The notes under the pieces were generated by a model. It was not told where the DNA came from. It did not search any database and saw only the letters and a list, made by a program, of their open reading frames with translations. DNA of 64,000 nucleotides from Burkholderiales bacterium (lineage in GTDB: Bacteria > Pseudomonadota > Gammaproteobacteria > Burkholderiales > SG8-41): positions 1 to 64,000 of the forward strand of contig JADZGE010000087.1 of assembly GCA_020854035.1 (NCBI GenBank), given 5' to 3'. Within the stretch, counting starts at the first letter, position 1, and every line of letters starts with the position of its first letter. The translations under genes were made by a program, and so were the position numbers. Shown one piece after another: positions 8,165-17,653 of the stretch.

Positions 8165-10207
8165 TCAGGCGAGCAGCGCCTTCGCGCGTGCGACGACGTT
8201 GTCCACGGTGAAACCGTATCGGGCGAGCACGGTTTCGCCGGGCGCGGAAGCGCCGTAGCGATCCACGCCGATCCCGGCGCCTTCGTCGCCGACCCAGCGC
8301 TCCCAGCCCTGCCGCACGCCGGCCTCGATCGCGAGGCGCCTCCTGACACCCGGCGGCAGCACCGATTCGCGGTACGCATGATCCTGCGCCGCGAAGAGTT
8401 CCCAGCACGGCATGGACACCGCGCGTGCCCGGATGCCTTCGGCCTGCAGCTTCTGCACGGCCTGCACGACGAGGTCCGTTTCGGCGCCCGTGCCGATCAG
8501 GATCAGCTCCGGCGCGCCGCCGGGCGCGTCGAGCAGCACGTAGGCGCCCCGGCGCAGGCCCCCGGCGCTCGCGAACACGTTGCGGTCGAGCGTCGGCACG
8601 TTCTGGCGCGACAGGATGATGGCGGTCGGCCGATCGGCGGTTTCGATCGCCACCTGCCACGCCACCGCGGTCTCGTTGGCGTCGCCGGGGCGGATCACGT
8701 TCAGGCCCGGCACCGAGCGCAATCCGGCCAGTTGTTCCACCGGCTGATGCGTCGGGCCATCCTCGCCGACGGCGATCGAATCGTGCGTGAACACGTGGAT
8801 GACGCGCAGCCCCATCAGCGCGGCAAGGCGCATCGGCGGGCGCATGTAGTCGGAAAACACCATGAACGTCGCGGTGTACGGTATGAATCCGCCGTGCGCG
8901 GCCATGCCGTTCGCGATCGCCCCCATCGCGTGTTCGCGCACGCCGAAGTGCAGGTTGCGCCCGGCGTAGCTCCAGATTTCGCCGGCCACGCTCCGCCCGT
9001 CCGGTTCGTTGCCGGGTGAAAATACGCCGAGGCCCGCCATCGCGGTGTGCGTGGACGGGTCGAGGTCGGCCGAACCGCCGCTGATCGCCGGCAGCTTCGG
9101 CGCGATCGCCGACAGCACCTTGCCGGCGGCGACGCGGGTCGCGAGGCCTTTCGCGTCTGCCGGAAATACCGGAACGTCGGCGTCCCAACCGGGAGGCAGC
9201 GTGCCGTCGAACGCATGCCGCAACTCGGACGCGAGCGCCGGATACGCCTTCGCGTACCCGTCCCAGCGGCGCTGCCACGTCGATTCGGCGCGCCTGCCCT
9301 TCGCGACCGCCTCGCGGAACCGCGCGAGTACGTCTTCCGGAACGAGGAAGGGCGGTTCGACCGGCCAGCCGAGCCGCTTCTTCGTCGCGGCGACGTTCCC
9401 GGCGCCGAGCGGGGAGCCGTGCGCCTTGCAGGTATCCTGCAGCGGCGAACCGTAGCCGATATGCGTGCGTGCGAGGATAAGCGACGGCCGGTCCTTCCTG
9501 CGCCGCGCGCGGCGGATCGCCCGCGCGACGGCGGCGGTGTCGTTGCCGTCGGCGAGCGCCTGCACATGCCAGCCGTAGGCCTTGAAACGTGCCGCGCGGT
9601 CCTCGGTGAACGTGATGTCGGTGCCGGCGGCCAGCGTGACACGGTTGTCGTCGTAGAGGCAGATCAGCTTGCCGAGCTTGAGGTGTCCCGCCAGCGATGC
9701 CGCTTCCGAGGCAACACCCTCCATCAGGTCCCCGTCACTGACGATCGCGTAGGTGTAATGATCGACCACGGTGTGGCCGGCGCGGTTGTAGCGCGCCGCG
9801 AGTTGCGCTTCGGCCATCGCCATGCCGACCACGTTGGCCATACCCTGGCCGAGCGGCCCCGTGGTGGTCTCGACGCCCGGTGTATGACCGCGCTCGGGAT
9901 GCCCCGGCGTCTTGCTTGCCCATTGGCGGAATTGCCTGAGGTCGTCTAGCGAGAGGTCGTATCCGGTAAGGTGGAGCAGGCTGTAGAGCAGCGCCGAACC
10001 ATGCCCCGCCGACAGCACGAAACGGTCGCGATCGATCCAGCGCGGATTCTCCGGGTGGTGCTTCAGGAACTTCGTCCACAGCACGTAGGCGATCGGCGCC
10101 GCGCCGAGCGGCAGGCCCGGGTGCCCGCTATTCGCCTGCTGCACCATGTCCACCGAAAGAAAGCGGATGGTGTCGATCGCGGCGCGTTCGAGCGTGTCGG
10201 TCGTCAT
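8165..10207 (-). CDS. tkt: Transketolase
   Basis: [74 protein letters not shown]. Confidence 0.96.
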   Translation of the reverse strand: MTTDTLERAAIDTIRFLSVDMVQQANSGHPGLPLGAAPIAYVLWTKFLKHHPENPRWIDRDRFVLSAGHGSALLYSLLHLTGYDLSLDDLRQFRQWASKTPGHPERGHTPGVETTTGPLGQGMANVVGMAMAEAQLAARYNRAGHTVVDHYTYAIVSDGDLMEGVASEAASLAGHLKLGKLICLYDDNRVTLAAGTDITFTEDRAARFKAYGWHVQALADGNDTAAVARAIRRARRRKDRPSLILARTHIGYGSPLQDTCKAHGSPLGAGNVAATKKRLGWPVEPPFLVPEDVLARFREAVAKGRRAESTWQRRWDGYAKAYPALASELRHAFDGTLPPGWDADVPVFPADAKGLATRVAAGKVLSAIAPKLPAISGGSADLDPSTHTAMAGLGVFSPGNEPDGRSVAGEIWSYAGRNLHFGVREHAMGAIANGMAAHGGFIPYTATFMVFSDYMRPPMRLAALMGLRVIHVFTHDSIAVGEDGPTHQPVEQLAGLRSVPGLNVIRPGDANETAVAWQVAIETADRPTAIILSRQNVPTLDRNVFASAGGLRRGAYVLLDAPGGAPELILIGTGAETDLVVQAVQKLQAEGIRARAVSMPCWELFAAQDHAYRESVLPPGVRRRLAIEAGVRQGWERWVGDEGAGIGVDRYGASAPGETVLARYGFTVDNVVARAKALLA

Positions 10208-10241
10208 GCCGGTTCCCTGTCGTGGCGGGTCGAAGCGCCGG

Positions 10242-11333
10242 TCACCGCACACCCGTTTCCCGCGCGCGCGTTCGCGCCGAAAGTGCCAGCACCGCCGCGG
10301 TCACGATGAAAAGGCCGATAGCGGCCGCGTTGCCCGCGCCGCCGCCGGCGCGCAGTGACGCGCTCGCCGCGAGATCGCCTGCGACGCGCAGCGCAAGCGT
10401 CGCGTGCAGGAGAACGAGCGGCAGGTAGAGCACCGGGCGATAGGGGAGCGGCGCGCGCAGCACCGCGGGCAGGATCACCGGCGCGTGCCCGAACACCATG
10501 GAGAACACGAAGCCGAGCATCACCGCGTGCAGCGCGGCGTCCCAGAGCCCGGGGGCGCCGGACGCACCCGCGAGCGCGAAGAGCGCGCCGCCGAAGGCGA
10601 GCCAGACGTAGCCGGCGAGCAGGCAGAGCGCGATGTAGCGCGTGAGCCCGTTCGCGCGCACGGTGCGCGTGGCGATGTCGTAGCGCGATAGCCAGAGCGC
10701 CGCAGCGACGAGCAGCACGCCGGCGGCGCGCGCGGCCGCGTCGATCGCCCACGGCGCGAAGAATGACGCGACGAGGAGAGCGCCGGCGATGAGCGCGAAG
10801 ACGCGGCGCGCCGCCGGTGGCGGCCGGGCGATGCGCGAGAGCTCCAGCCGCTCGCCGCCGATCGTGAGAGTGAAGAAGGCGATCCAGCCGAGTGCCGCGG
10901 CGGCGGGCGCGGCGCCGCCGGCCAGCGCGACGTTCGCTCCGAGGAGCGCCACCGCGCCGAGCACCAGCACCGCGGTATGAAGCGCGCGCTGCTTGAGGAA
11001 AAGGAGCAACGACACCACGCCGAAGAGCGCGGCGCCGGTCACGAAGAGCGCGAAGGCCGCGCCGCCGTGGCCCGCAAGCAGCGTCACGCCGCCGGCGCCG
11101 CAGGCCAATGGCGCCGCGTAGGCCCAGAGCGTGCCCATCGCGACCGCGCGCTCGAGCGAGATCAAGGTGCCGAAGAACGCGCCCGCCATGAGCGCGCCGT
11201 GCCAGGCAATCCCGGCTGAAGGCGCGCCGAGGGCGAATCCGAGCCGTGCCATGCCGCCCGCCGTCGCGGCCGCGAGCGCGAGGAAGCCGAGGACGAGCAG
11301 CGGCGCGCGCCCGAGCGGGGGGAGGTCCTTCAC
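10242..11333 (-). CDS. NnrS-like multi-pass membrane protein
   Basis: [37 protein letters not shown]; located in an NsrR-linked operon. Confidence 0.7.
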   Translation of the reverse strand: MKDLPPLGRAPLLVLGFLALAAATAGGMARLGFALGAPSAGIAWHGALMAGAFFGTLISLERAVAMGTLWAYAAPLACGAGGVTLLAGHGGAAFALFVTGAALFGVVSLLLFLKQRALHTAVLVLGAVALLGANVALAGGAAPAAAALGWIAFFTLTIGGERLELSRIARPPPAARRVFALIAGALLVASFFAPWAIDAAARAAGVLLVAAALWLSRYDIATRTVRANGLTRYIALCLLAGYVWLAFGGALFALAGASGAPGLWDAALHAVMLGFVFSMVFGHAPVILPAVLRAPLPYRPVLYLPLVLLHATLALRVAGDLAASASLRAGGGAGNAAAIGLFIVTAAVLALSARTRARETGVR

Positions 11334-11336
11334 CCG

Positions 11337-11651
11337 CTACCACCCGAAGCGCCGCTTCACGTCCGCGCTCATGTATTCCGGTGTCCACGGCGGATCGAAT
11401 ACCACCTCGACGCGCACCCGCGTGCCCTCGGGGCAGGCGCGGCGCACCGCGGCCCCGGCTTCCTCGGCGATCGAGCCGGCCGCCGGGCACGCCGGCGTCG
11501 TCATGGTGATGTCGAGGTCGACCGCGCCGGGACGCGTTTCCACGCGGTACACCAGCCCGAGATCGACGATGTTCTCGCCGACCTCGGGGTCGTACACGGT
11601 GCGCAGCGCTTCCCGGATCGCGGATTCCTGCGGGCGCGCGGCTTCGGTCAC
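11337..11651 (-). CDS. MIP18/DUF59 family metal-sulfur cluster assembly factor
   Basis: IREALRTVYDPEVGENIVDLGLVYRVE..MTTPACPAAGSI..VVFDPPWTPEYMS; GTGA overlap with upstream gene. Confidence 0.88.
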   Translation of the reverse strand: MTEAARPQESAIREALRTVYDPEVGENIVDLGLVYRVETRPGAVDLDITMTTPACPAAGSIAEEAGAAVRRACPEGTRVRVEVVFDPPWTPEYMSADVKRRFGW

Positions 11652-11881
11652 GCGAGCGGCCGGCCGATTCGCACGCGCCACACCTCGGGGCCCTGCTCGA
11701 GGTATTCCCAGTCGAACGGGGCGTCGAGCTCCGCCTGGAACTGGTAGTAGAGCGGCTTCGGGTCGTGGTCGTTCACGAGTTCGAACGCTTCGCCCGGCTT
11801 CAGGGAATGGAAGTTCCGGAAAATGCGCGGATGGCGCTCGCGCGGGATGATGGCGCGAACGTCGATGACCGCCTGCGTCAT
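11648..11881 (-). CDS. DUF2249 domain protein
   Basis: IDVRAIIPRERHPRIFRNFHSLKPGEAFELVNDHDPKPLYYQF. Confidence 0.85.
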   Translation of the reverse strand: MTQAVIDVRAIIPRERHPRIFRNFHSLKPGEAFELVNDHDPKPLYYQFQAELDAPFDWEYLEQGPEVWRVRIGRPLA

Positions 11882-11902
11882 GTGACCTCCTCAAGTCGTG
11901 AT

Positions 11903-11925
11903 AAGATATACGAAGAATACATCTT
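11903..11925. promoter_or_regulatory. Putative NsrR operator AAGATATACGAAGAATACATCTT
   Basis: 23-bp imperfect palindrome resembling the known NsrR consensus (AAGATGcATtT-N-AaATgCATCTT); lies between nsrR and the divergent DUF2249 operon. Confidence 0.75.
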
Positions 11926-11942
11926 CAAGATAGCATGTCCCG

Positions 11943-12386
11943 ATGCGCCTGACAACCTTTTCCGACTACGGCTTCCGGGTACTCATCTATCTGGGCGCCA
12001 CCTCCGGAGAGCTCGCCACCATAGACGAAATCAGCGCGGCCTACGGCATCTCCTCCAACCACCTGATGAAGGTGGTGCACCGGCTGGGGCAGCTCGGGTA
12101 CATCGAAACGGTGCGTGGCAAGGGAGGCGGCATGCGCCTCGCGCGGGCGCCCGCCGGAATCAACGTGGGCGAAGTGCTGCGCGCCACCGAGGACAGCTTC
12201 GAACTCGTGGAATGCATGGACGGCGGCGACTGCCGCATCACCCGCGCCTGCGTGCTGCGCCACGCGCTCGCCGACGCGCGCGAAGCGTTCCTGCGGGTGC
12301 TCGATGGCTACACGCTCGCGCAGCTCCTCGAGCCGGCGCGCCCGCTCGCGAGGGCGCTCCTTGCGCCGCGTCTCAGGGATACTTGA
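11943..12386 (+). CDS. nsrR: Rrf2 family regulator, NsrR-like
   Basis: MRLTTFSDYGFRVLIYLG; VGEVLRATEDSFELVECMDGGDCRITRACVLRHAL with three Fe-S-type cysteines. Confidence 0.88.
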   Translation: MRLTTFSDYGFRVLIYLGATSGELATIDEISAAYGISSNHLMKVVHRLGQLGYIETVRGKGGGMRLARAPAGINVGEVLRATEDSFELVECMDGGDCRITRACVLRHALADAREAFLRVLDGYTLAQLLEPARPLARALLAPRLRDT

Positions 12387-12508
12387 GGAAGGTCCGGCGC
12401 CGGGCGGGCCGCGGAACGGCGCGCCCGAAGGTGCCGGGCGGGCCGAACTGCCCGGATGCGACCATCGTCACGGAGCCGGGCGCCGGCGCCTTCGCGAGCG
12501 GCAGCGCC

Positions 12509-12876
12509 TCATGCAGGCCCCGACGTGCCGCCCAGCCGGAATGCGGCCCAGCCCGCCCACAGCGTCGCGGCGATCATCGCCGTGCCGCCGAGCAACACCA
12601 GCACCGGCGGCAACCCGAAAAGGGCGTGCAAAAGCACGCCGGCCGGCATCGACAGGCCGGCGAGCGCGAGCCACGAGATCCAGCGCGCCTCGCCAGCGGG
12701 GGACCCGGAAGCTTGACGAGCAGCAAGCCGATGGCGACGTTGATGATGCCGAAGAGCGACCCGTGCGCGTGCGCGATGCGGATCTCGAAGTGCGTGCCGG
12801 TGGCGTACTCGGCGAGCCACCGCTCTTTCCCCGGCGCGAGGTCGTGCATGTAGCCGAGGAAGAAGCCGATCGCCAT
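12509..12876 (-). pseudogene. Small membrane protein gene split by an apparent +/-1 frameshift
   Basis: N-part MAIGFFLGYMHDLAPGKERWLAEY...GLLLVKLPG is in one frame. C-part AGEARWISWLALAGLSMPAGVLLHALFGLPPVLVLLGG is in another. The switch is at a 5-C/G homopolymer near 12700-12710. Confidence 0.55.
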
Positions 12877-12900
12877 GAAGAGCGCGAGGTAGCGGGTTTT

Positions 12901-13506
12901 CTACCGGTTCTTCCTGACCGCCTTCGCCTTCAGCTCCGCGAGCACCGGGCGCACCGAGGAGGCGAAGCGTGCTGGGTCCTCGCAGGAGCGGGCGAGGACC
13001 ATCGCGCCCTCCAGGGCGCTCACGATCATGCGCGCGACATCGCGCGCCGGCGCGCCCGGGCGCAGGGATTTCTCCCGGCGCCCGCGCTCGACGAGCGCGG
13101 CGACCCAGTCCTCGTTCTTCTCGAAGAAGCGCCGCACCTGCACGCGCATCCCGGCGGGCAGGGTCGAATACTCGGCGGCCAGCATGCCGCAGAGGCAGAG
13201 GCGGTCGTCCACCAGCACGCGCTCGTAGAGCTTCATGTAGCGCGACAACCTGCCGTAGGCGTCCTCGCCCGACGCGTCGATGCCGGCAAGCGCAGCCTCG
13301 AAGCTGTCGCTGTAACGCTGCATGAGGGCGCGCCCGAGGTCGGCCTTGGTGGGGAAGTGGTGGTGAAGGCTCGCCTTGGCGATGCCGAGATCGGCGGCGA
13401 TGTCGGAGTAGCTGAAGCCGTTGAAGCCGCGTGTCTGCGCCAGGCGCTCGGCGATGTCCAGCATGCGATTGGCCGTGTCCCCCCTGCGGGGCCTCGTGGC
13501 GTCCAT
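12901..13506 (-). CDS. TetR/AcrR family transcriptional regulator
   Basis: GFNGFSYSDIAADLGIAKASLHHHFPTKADLGRALMQRY. Confidence 0.92.
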   Translation of the reverse strand: MDATRPRRGDTANRMLDIAERLAQTRGFNGFSYSDIAADLGIAKASLHHHFPTKADLGRALMQRYSDSFEAALAGIDASGEDAYGRLSRYMKLYERVLVDDRLCLCGMLAAEYSTLPAGMRVQVRRFFEKNEDWVAALVERGRREKSLRPGAPARDVARMIVSALEGAMVLARSCEDPARFASSVRPVLAELKAKAVRKNR

Positions 13507-13521
13507 CGCTTGACAACATAC

Positions 13522-13537
13522 CCTACCTATCGGTAGG
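13522..13537. promoter_or_regulatory. Operator-like palindrome CCTACC-TATC-GGTAGG
   Basis: Perfect 6-bp arms in the divergent tetR/methyltransferase intergenic region. Confidence 0.65.
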
Positions 13538-13546
13538 TTGTCACCT

Positions 13547-13564
13547 ACCTACCACTTGGTAGGT
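13547..13564. promoter_or_regulatory. Operator-like palindrome ACCTACCA-CT-TGGTAGGT
   Basis: Perfect 8-bp arms; shares the CCTACC/GGTAGG core with the adjacent palindrome. Confidence 0.7.
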
Positions 13565-13585
13565 ACTGCCGGAGAGGAGGAGACG

Positions 13586-14635
13586 ATGGTCAACGAGGAG
13601 CGGTTGAATGCATTCCTGGGCAAGGCGGTTGGCGATCTCGGCGCGGCCATCAGCGCCGTGCTGCTCTCGCTCGGTGACGAGCTGGGGCTCTACCGGGAAC
13701 TCGCGAAAGGGCCAGTCGGCCCAGAAACCCTCGCCGAACGCACCGGCACCGCCGAGCGCTACGTTCGCGAGTGGCTCGCCAACCAGGCGGCCGGCGGCTA
13801 CGTCGAGCACGACGCGGCGAGCGGCAGGTACTTCCTCAACGAGGAGCAGAAGCTCTGCCTCGCCGACCCCGCCGGCCCGGTGGACCTGCCGGGAGCCTAC
13901 CAGATCGTGGAGGACCTCTTTCACATCAAGGATCGCGCGCGCGAGAACTTCCGCACCGGCCGGGGCATGGAGTGGGGCGAGCACCACGCCTGCCTCTTCC
14001 ACGGCACCGAGCGCTTTTTCCGGGCGAGCTACAACGTCAACCTGCTCTCGTCGTGGCTCCCGGCGCTCGACGGGGTGGTGGCGGCGCTCGAACGCGGCGG
14101 CCGCGCCGCCGACGTCGGCTGCGGCCACGGTGCGAGCACCATCCTGATGGCGAAGGCGTACCCGCGCTCCGAGTTCATCGGCATCGACTACCACGAGCCG
14201 TCGATCGAGACGGCCCGCAAGCGCGCGGCGGCCGCCGGCGTGGGGAACGCTCGTTTCGAGACGGCCGACGCCACCTCCTACCAGGCCGGTGACCTCGACT
14301 TCATCGCCTTCTTCGACTGCCTGCACGACATGGCGGACCCCGTGGGCGCCGCCCGCCGCGCGCGCGCGGCGCTGAAGCCCGGGGGCCGCTGCATGATCGT
14401 CGAACCATTCGCCGGCGACAGGGTCGAGGACAACCTGAACCCAGTCGGGCGCGTTTTCTACGGGGCCTCGGCGCTCATCTGCATCCCGGTGTCGCTCGCC
14501 CGCAAGGGGCCGGCGCTCGGCGCCCAGGCGGGCGAGCAGCGGCTGCGCGAGATCGTCGTCGGCAAGGGGGGGTTTGGCGAACTGAGGAGAGCCACCGAGA
14601 CGCCGTTCAACCTCGTATTGGAGGCGCGTCCGTAG
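13586..14635 (+). CDS. Class I SAM-dependent methyltransferase with N-terminal winged-helix/dimerisation domain
   Basis: AADVGCGHGASTILMAKAYPRSEFIGIDYH; FFDCLHDMADPVGAARRARAALKPGG. Confidence 0.88.
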   Translation: MVNEERLNAFLGKAVGDLGAAISAVLLSLGDELGLYRELAKGPVGPETLAERTGTAERYVREWLANQAAGGYVEHDAASGRYFLNEEQKLCLADPAGPVDLPGAYQIVEDLFHIKDRARENFRTGRGMEWGEHHACLFHGTERFFRASYNVNLLSSWLPALDGVVAALERGGRAADVGCGHGASTILMAKAYPRSEFIGIDYHEPSIETARKRAAAAGVGNARFETADATSYQAGDLDFIAFFDCLHDMADPVGAARRARAALKPGGRCMIVEPFAGDRVEDNLNPVGRVFYGASALICIPVSLARKGPALGAQAGEQRLREIVVGKGGFGELRRATETPFNLVLEARP

Positions 14636-14654
14636 GATCCGGAATCCGGGATTC

Positions 14655-14845
14655 GCTGCGAGAAATACGCCGGGCATCGTCGCCATGGCGGCGCTGCTCG
14701 CCGCGGCGCGCCAGGCCGAACCGGCGCGATGCGGGCGGCGCGTGTGAGCACGACGGCGCGTCCTCCGATGCATGCTCCGCGGGCGTCCCGCCCCACGGCG
14801 GGGGAACTTCGTGCAGGCGGGCGGCTCGAACCTTTTGAGCCGTGA
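14655..14845 (+). pseudogene. Degenerate 3' relic of an isocitrate lyase/PEP mutase-family gene
   Basis: Pieces GFAARNTPGIVAMAAL and AMRAARVSTTAR...AGELRAGGRLEP match the C-terminus of the intact gene at 16780-17619 (IAARPGVPDLAELARMGVARVSTATR...ARELRVSGRFE). DNA similarity is also visible (gtgagcac, ggaacttcg, gcgggcgg..tcgaa). Left boundary approximate. Confidence 0.5.
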
Positions 14846-14976
14846 AAAGCACCACGGTCTGCACGAGCAGATCAATCCTGTCCGCGCGATCGAACGCGAC
14901 GAGGTCCGGATGGTGAGACCGGGGCGATGGCATGGCGATGCCACGCCCGGCCCCGCGCGGCCGAACGGAGGCATCC

Positions 14977-15198
14977 ATGGCACGCATCGTGAAGCGCACC
15001 TGGCGGGAACCGTACAAACTCACCGTCGGCGGCGAGGACAAGTACCTCTGCCGCTGCGGGCTCTCCCGGAACCAGCCCTTCTGCGACGGTTCGCACAAGC
15101 TCACCGCGACGGAAGAAGAGAACAAGCTCTACTGGTACGACGCCGCCGGCGGCCGCCACGAATGCCCGGACGATTTTCCCGGCATCCGCACTTTCTGA
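14977..15198 (+). CDS. CDGSH iron-sulfur domain protein
   Basis: YLCRCGLSRNQPFCDGSHK. Confidence 0.92.
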   Translation: MARIVKRTWREPYKLTVGGEDKYLCRCGLSRNQPFCDGSHKLTATEEENKLYWYDAAGGRHECPDDFPGIRTF

Positions 15199-15212
15199 AC
15201 CGCGAGGTCCCG

Positions 15213-15935
15213 ATGCCGGTCCACGAAGTGCGGTTGACGCGGAGCGCGAGCGTTGCCGAGGGCACGAAGGCGTTTTTCTTCTCCCGCCCGGCGGGTTTCA
15301 CCTTTCACGCGGGACAGTCGCTGCTTCTCAGCCTGATCGCCCCGCCCGAAACCGACGGCGAGGGTGACAGCCGCACCTTTACCATCGCGAGCGCCCCGCA
15401 CGAGCCGGAGTTGATGATCGCGACGCGCATGCGTGACACTGCGTTCAAGCGCGTGCTGCAATCGCTGCCGCCGGGAACGGGGCTCGATATCGACGGCCCG
15501 AACGGCGAGATGATCCTCGAGGACGACGCGAGCCGCCCCGTGGTGTTCCTCGCGGGCGGCATCGGCATCACGCCGTTTCGCTCGATGGCGCTCTGTGCCG
15601 CGCACGCGCGCCTGCCCCACCGTATCGTGCTCATCTACGGCAACCGCCGGAGCGAGGACGCGGCGTTCCTCGACGAGCTGGAAGAGACCGGCCGCCGCAA
15701 CCCGAATTTCCGCCTGGTCGCCGTCATGTCCGAGGCCGGGAAGTCGGCGCATCCGTGGAGCGGGGAGACGGGCTTCATCCGGCGCGCGCTGATCGAGCGC
15801 CACGTGGCGGAGCCGAAGACGGCGCTCTACTACTTCGCGGGCCCGCCGGCGATGACCGCGGCGATGCGCGCGCTGCTGGAGGAACTCGGCGTGGGCGAGG
15901 CGTCGATGCGCTACGAGGAGTTCTACGGCTACTGA
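15213..15935 (+). CDS. FAD-binding ferredoxin/flavodoxin-NADP reductase-like oxidoreductase
   Basis: HAGQSLLLSL, SRTFTIASAP, VVFLAGGIGITPFRSM, YYFAGPPAMTAAM. Confidence 0.88.
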   Translation: MPVHEVRLTRSASVAEGTKAFFFSRPAGFTFHAGQSLLLSLIAPPETDGEGDSRTFTIASAPHEPELMIATRMRDTAFKRVLQSLPPGTGLDIDGPNGEMILEDDASRPVVFLAGGIGITPFRSMALCAAHARLPHRIVLIYGNRRSEDAAFLDELEETGRRNPNFRLVAVMSEAGKSAHPWSGETGFIRRALIERHVAEPKTALYYFAGPPAMTAAMRALLEELGVGEASMRYEEFYGY

Positions 15936-15973
15936 GCCGCTCGCGCGGCCCGGCCCGTCCGGACGAAATACCC

Positions 15974-16210
15974 ATGGCGAGAACATTCTCGGTCGGCGAT
16001 CACGTGAGCTGGAACTCCGAGGCCGGGCGCGTGCGCGGCAGGATCGTACGGGTGCACACCGCGGACGTGAACTACAAGGGCTACATCCATCACGCGAGCG
16101 CGGCGGATCCGCAATACGAGATCAGGAGCGACAAGACCGATCACGTCGCGCTGCACAAGGGGCGCGCGCTGAGGAGGCTGGGCAGCCGGCGCGGGAGCGT
16201 GGAGCCGTGA
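15974..16210 (+). CDS. DUF2945 / hypervirulence-associated TUDOR domain protein
   Basis: FSVGDHVSWNSEAGRVRGRIVRVHT...YEIRSDKTDHVALHKGRALRRL. Confidence 0.85.
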   Translation: MARTFSVGDHVSWNSEAGRVRGRIVRVHTADVNYKGYIHHASAADPQYEIRSDKTDHVALHKGRALRRLGSRRGSVEP

Positions 16211-16674
16211 ACCACGACGGCGAGGCGGCATTCGGCGCCGGCCTCGACACGGAGCGGTTCTGCCGCACGCTCGCGCAAGACGCGCCGGATGCGATGGTGT
16301 ACGCGGACGCCGAGGGCCGCATCCGGTTCTGGAACCGGGGCGCGAGCCGCGTCTTCGGTTTCGACGAAGCCGAAGCGCTCGGGCACTCCCTCGACATCAT
16401 CATCCCCGCGCGGTTGCGCGCGCGCCACTGGGCCGGCTATGCGCAGACCATGCGAACCGGCCGAACACGCTACGGCGAGGGCGACGTGCTGGCGGTGCCG
16501 GCCCTGCGCAAGGACGGCAGCGAGATCTCGGTCGAGTTCACGGTGCTGCCGTTTCACGACGAGCACGGCGCCATGGTCGGCATTGCGGCGATCCTGCGCG
16601 ACGTGACGAAGCGTTTCGAGGAGACGAAGGCGATGCGGCGCGAACTCGCCGCGCTGCGCGAAAGCGCGGCTTGA
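16207..16674 (+). CDS. Stand-alone PAS domain protein
   Basis: DAMVYADAEGRIRFWNRGASRVFGFDEAEALGHSLDIIIP...FHDEHGAMVGIAAILRDVT; GTGA overlap. Confidence 0.88.
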   Translation: MNHDGEAAFGAGLDTERFCRTLAQDAPDAMVYADAEGRIRFWNRGASRVFGFDEAEALGHSLDIIIPARLRARHWAGYAQTMRTGRTRYGEGDVLAVPALRKDGSEISVEFTVLPFHDEHGAMVGIAAILRDVTKRFEETKAMRRELAALRESAA

Positions 16675-16779
16675 TCGCGTCGCCCGCGCGTGGAATCCTG
16701 CCTCGATGGCGCCGCGCCGCGAGTCGAACGCACCGCTGCCGGCCGTTCACCGCCGGGGCCGGCCGGCAAGGAGAAGTCG

Positions 16780-17619
16780 ATGGACAGGGAGGAGCAGGTT
16801 CGCAAGGCCCGGATCTTCCGGAAAATGCATGATCGCTCGGGCATGCTCGTCCTGCCCAACGCATGGGATGCGGTCACCGCGCGGTTGCTCGCCCGATCGG
16901 GATTTGCCGCCATCGGCACCACGAGCGGCGGTATTGCCTGGTCCCTCGGGTACGCCGACGGAGAGCTCGCGCCCCTCGACGACGTTGTCGCGGTCACGGC
17001 GCGGATGGCGCGCGCGGTGGATCTGCCGGTGACGGCCGACATCGTGGCGGGCTACGGCGCGACCCCGGAAGCGGTCGCCGATACCGTGCGTGCGATCATC
17101 GATGCCGGCGCGGTCGGCTTCAATCTGGAGGACGGGCTGCACATGCCCGGGGAATTGCGTGAAGTCGGCGCCATGGCGGCGAGGCTCGGTGCGGCGCGCC
17201 AGGCGGCCGCTGCCGCCGGGGTGCCCGCGGTGATCAACGCCCGGACGGACACCTATCTCCTGAAGTACGGATCGAGCGACGCCGAGCGTTTCGACGAGAC
17301 CGTGCGGCGGGCGCGTGCCTATCTCGACGCGGGCGCCGATTGCGTGTACCCGATCGGCCTCGCCGACGGCGCCACCATCGCCGCGCTGACAAGGGCGCTC
17401 GATGCGCCGCTCAATATCGCCGCCAGGCCCGGCGTCCCGGACCTGGCGGAGCTGGCGCGCATGGGGGTGGCGCGCGTGAGCACGGCGACACGCCTTGCGA
17501 CGCTTGCCCTGTCGGCGGTCGAGCGCGCGGCGAGGGAACTTCGCGTGAGCGGGCGGTTCGAATGTCTTGGGTCGACGTTGAGCCATCCGGACCTGCAGCG
17601 GCTCTTTGACGGCGGGTGA
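16780..17619 (+). CDS. Isocitrate lyase/PEP mutase family protein
   Basis: MLVLPNAWDAVTARLLARSGFAAIGTTSGGIAWSLGYADGE; GFNLEDGLH; VINARTDTYLL. Confidence 0.9.
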   Translation: MDREEQVRKARIFRKMHDRSGMLVLPNAWDAVTARLLARSGFAAIGTTSGGIAWSLGYADGELAPLDDVVAVTARMARAVDLPVTADIVAGYGATPEAVADTVRAIIDAGAVGFNLEDGLHMPGELREVGAMAARLGAARQAAAAAGVPAVINARTDTYLLKYGSSDAERFDETVRRARAYLDAGADCVYPIGLADGATIAALTRALDAPLNIAARPGVPDLAELARMGVARVSTATRLATLALSAVERAARELRVSGRFECLGSTLSHPDLQRLFDGG

Positions 17620-17653
17620 TGCGCGAAGTCCTGACCTGACACGAGACGCAAAG

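Noticed and set aside
7598-9949. Long plus ORFs opposite DUF488 and transketolase
   Set aside because: Antisense frames; minus-strand genes have clear family motifs.
12115-13536. 473-aa plus ORF across nsrR end, pseudogene and tetR
   Set aside because: Shadow frame, Arg-rich, contradicts NsrR and TetR readings.
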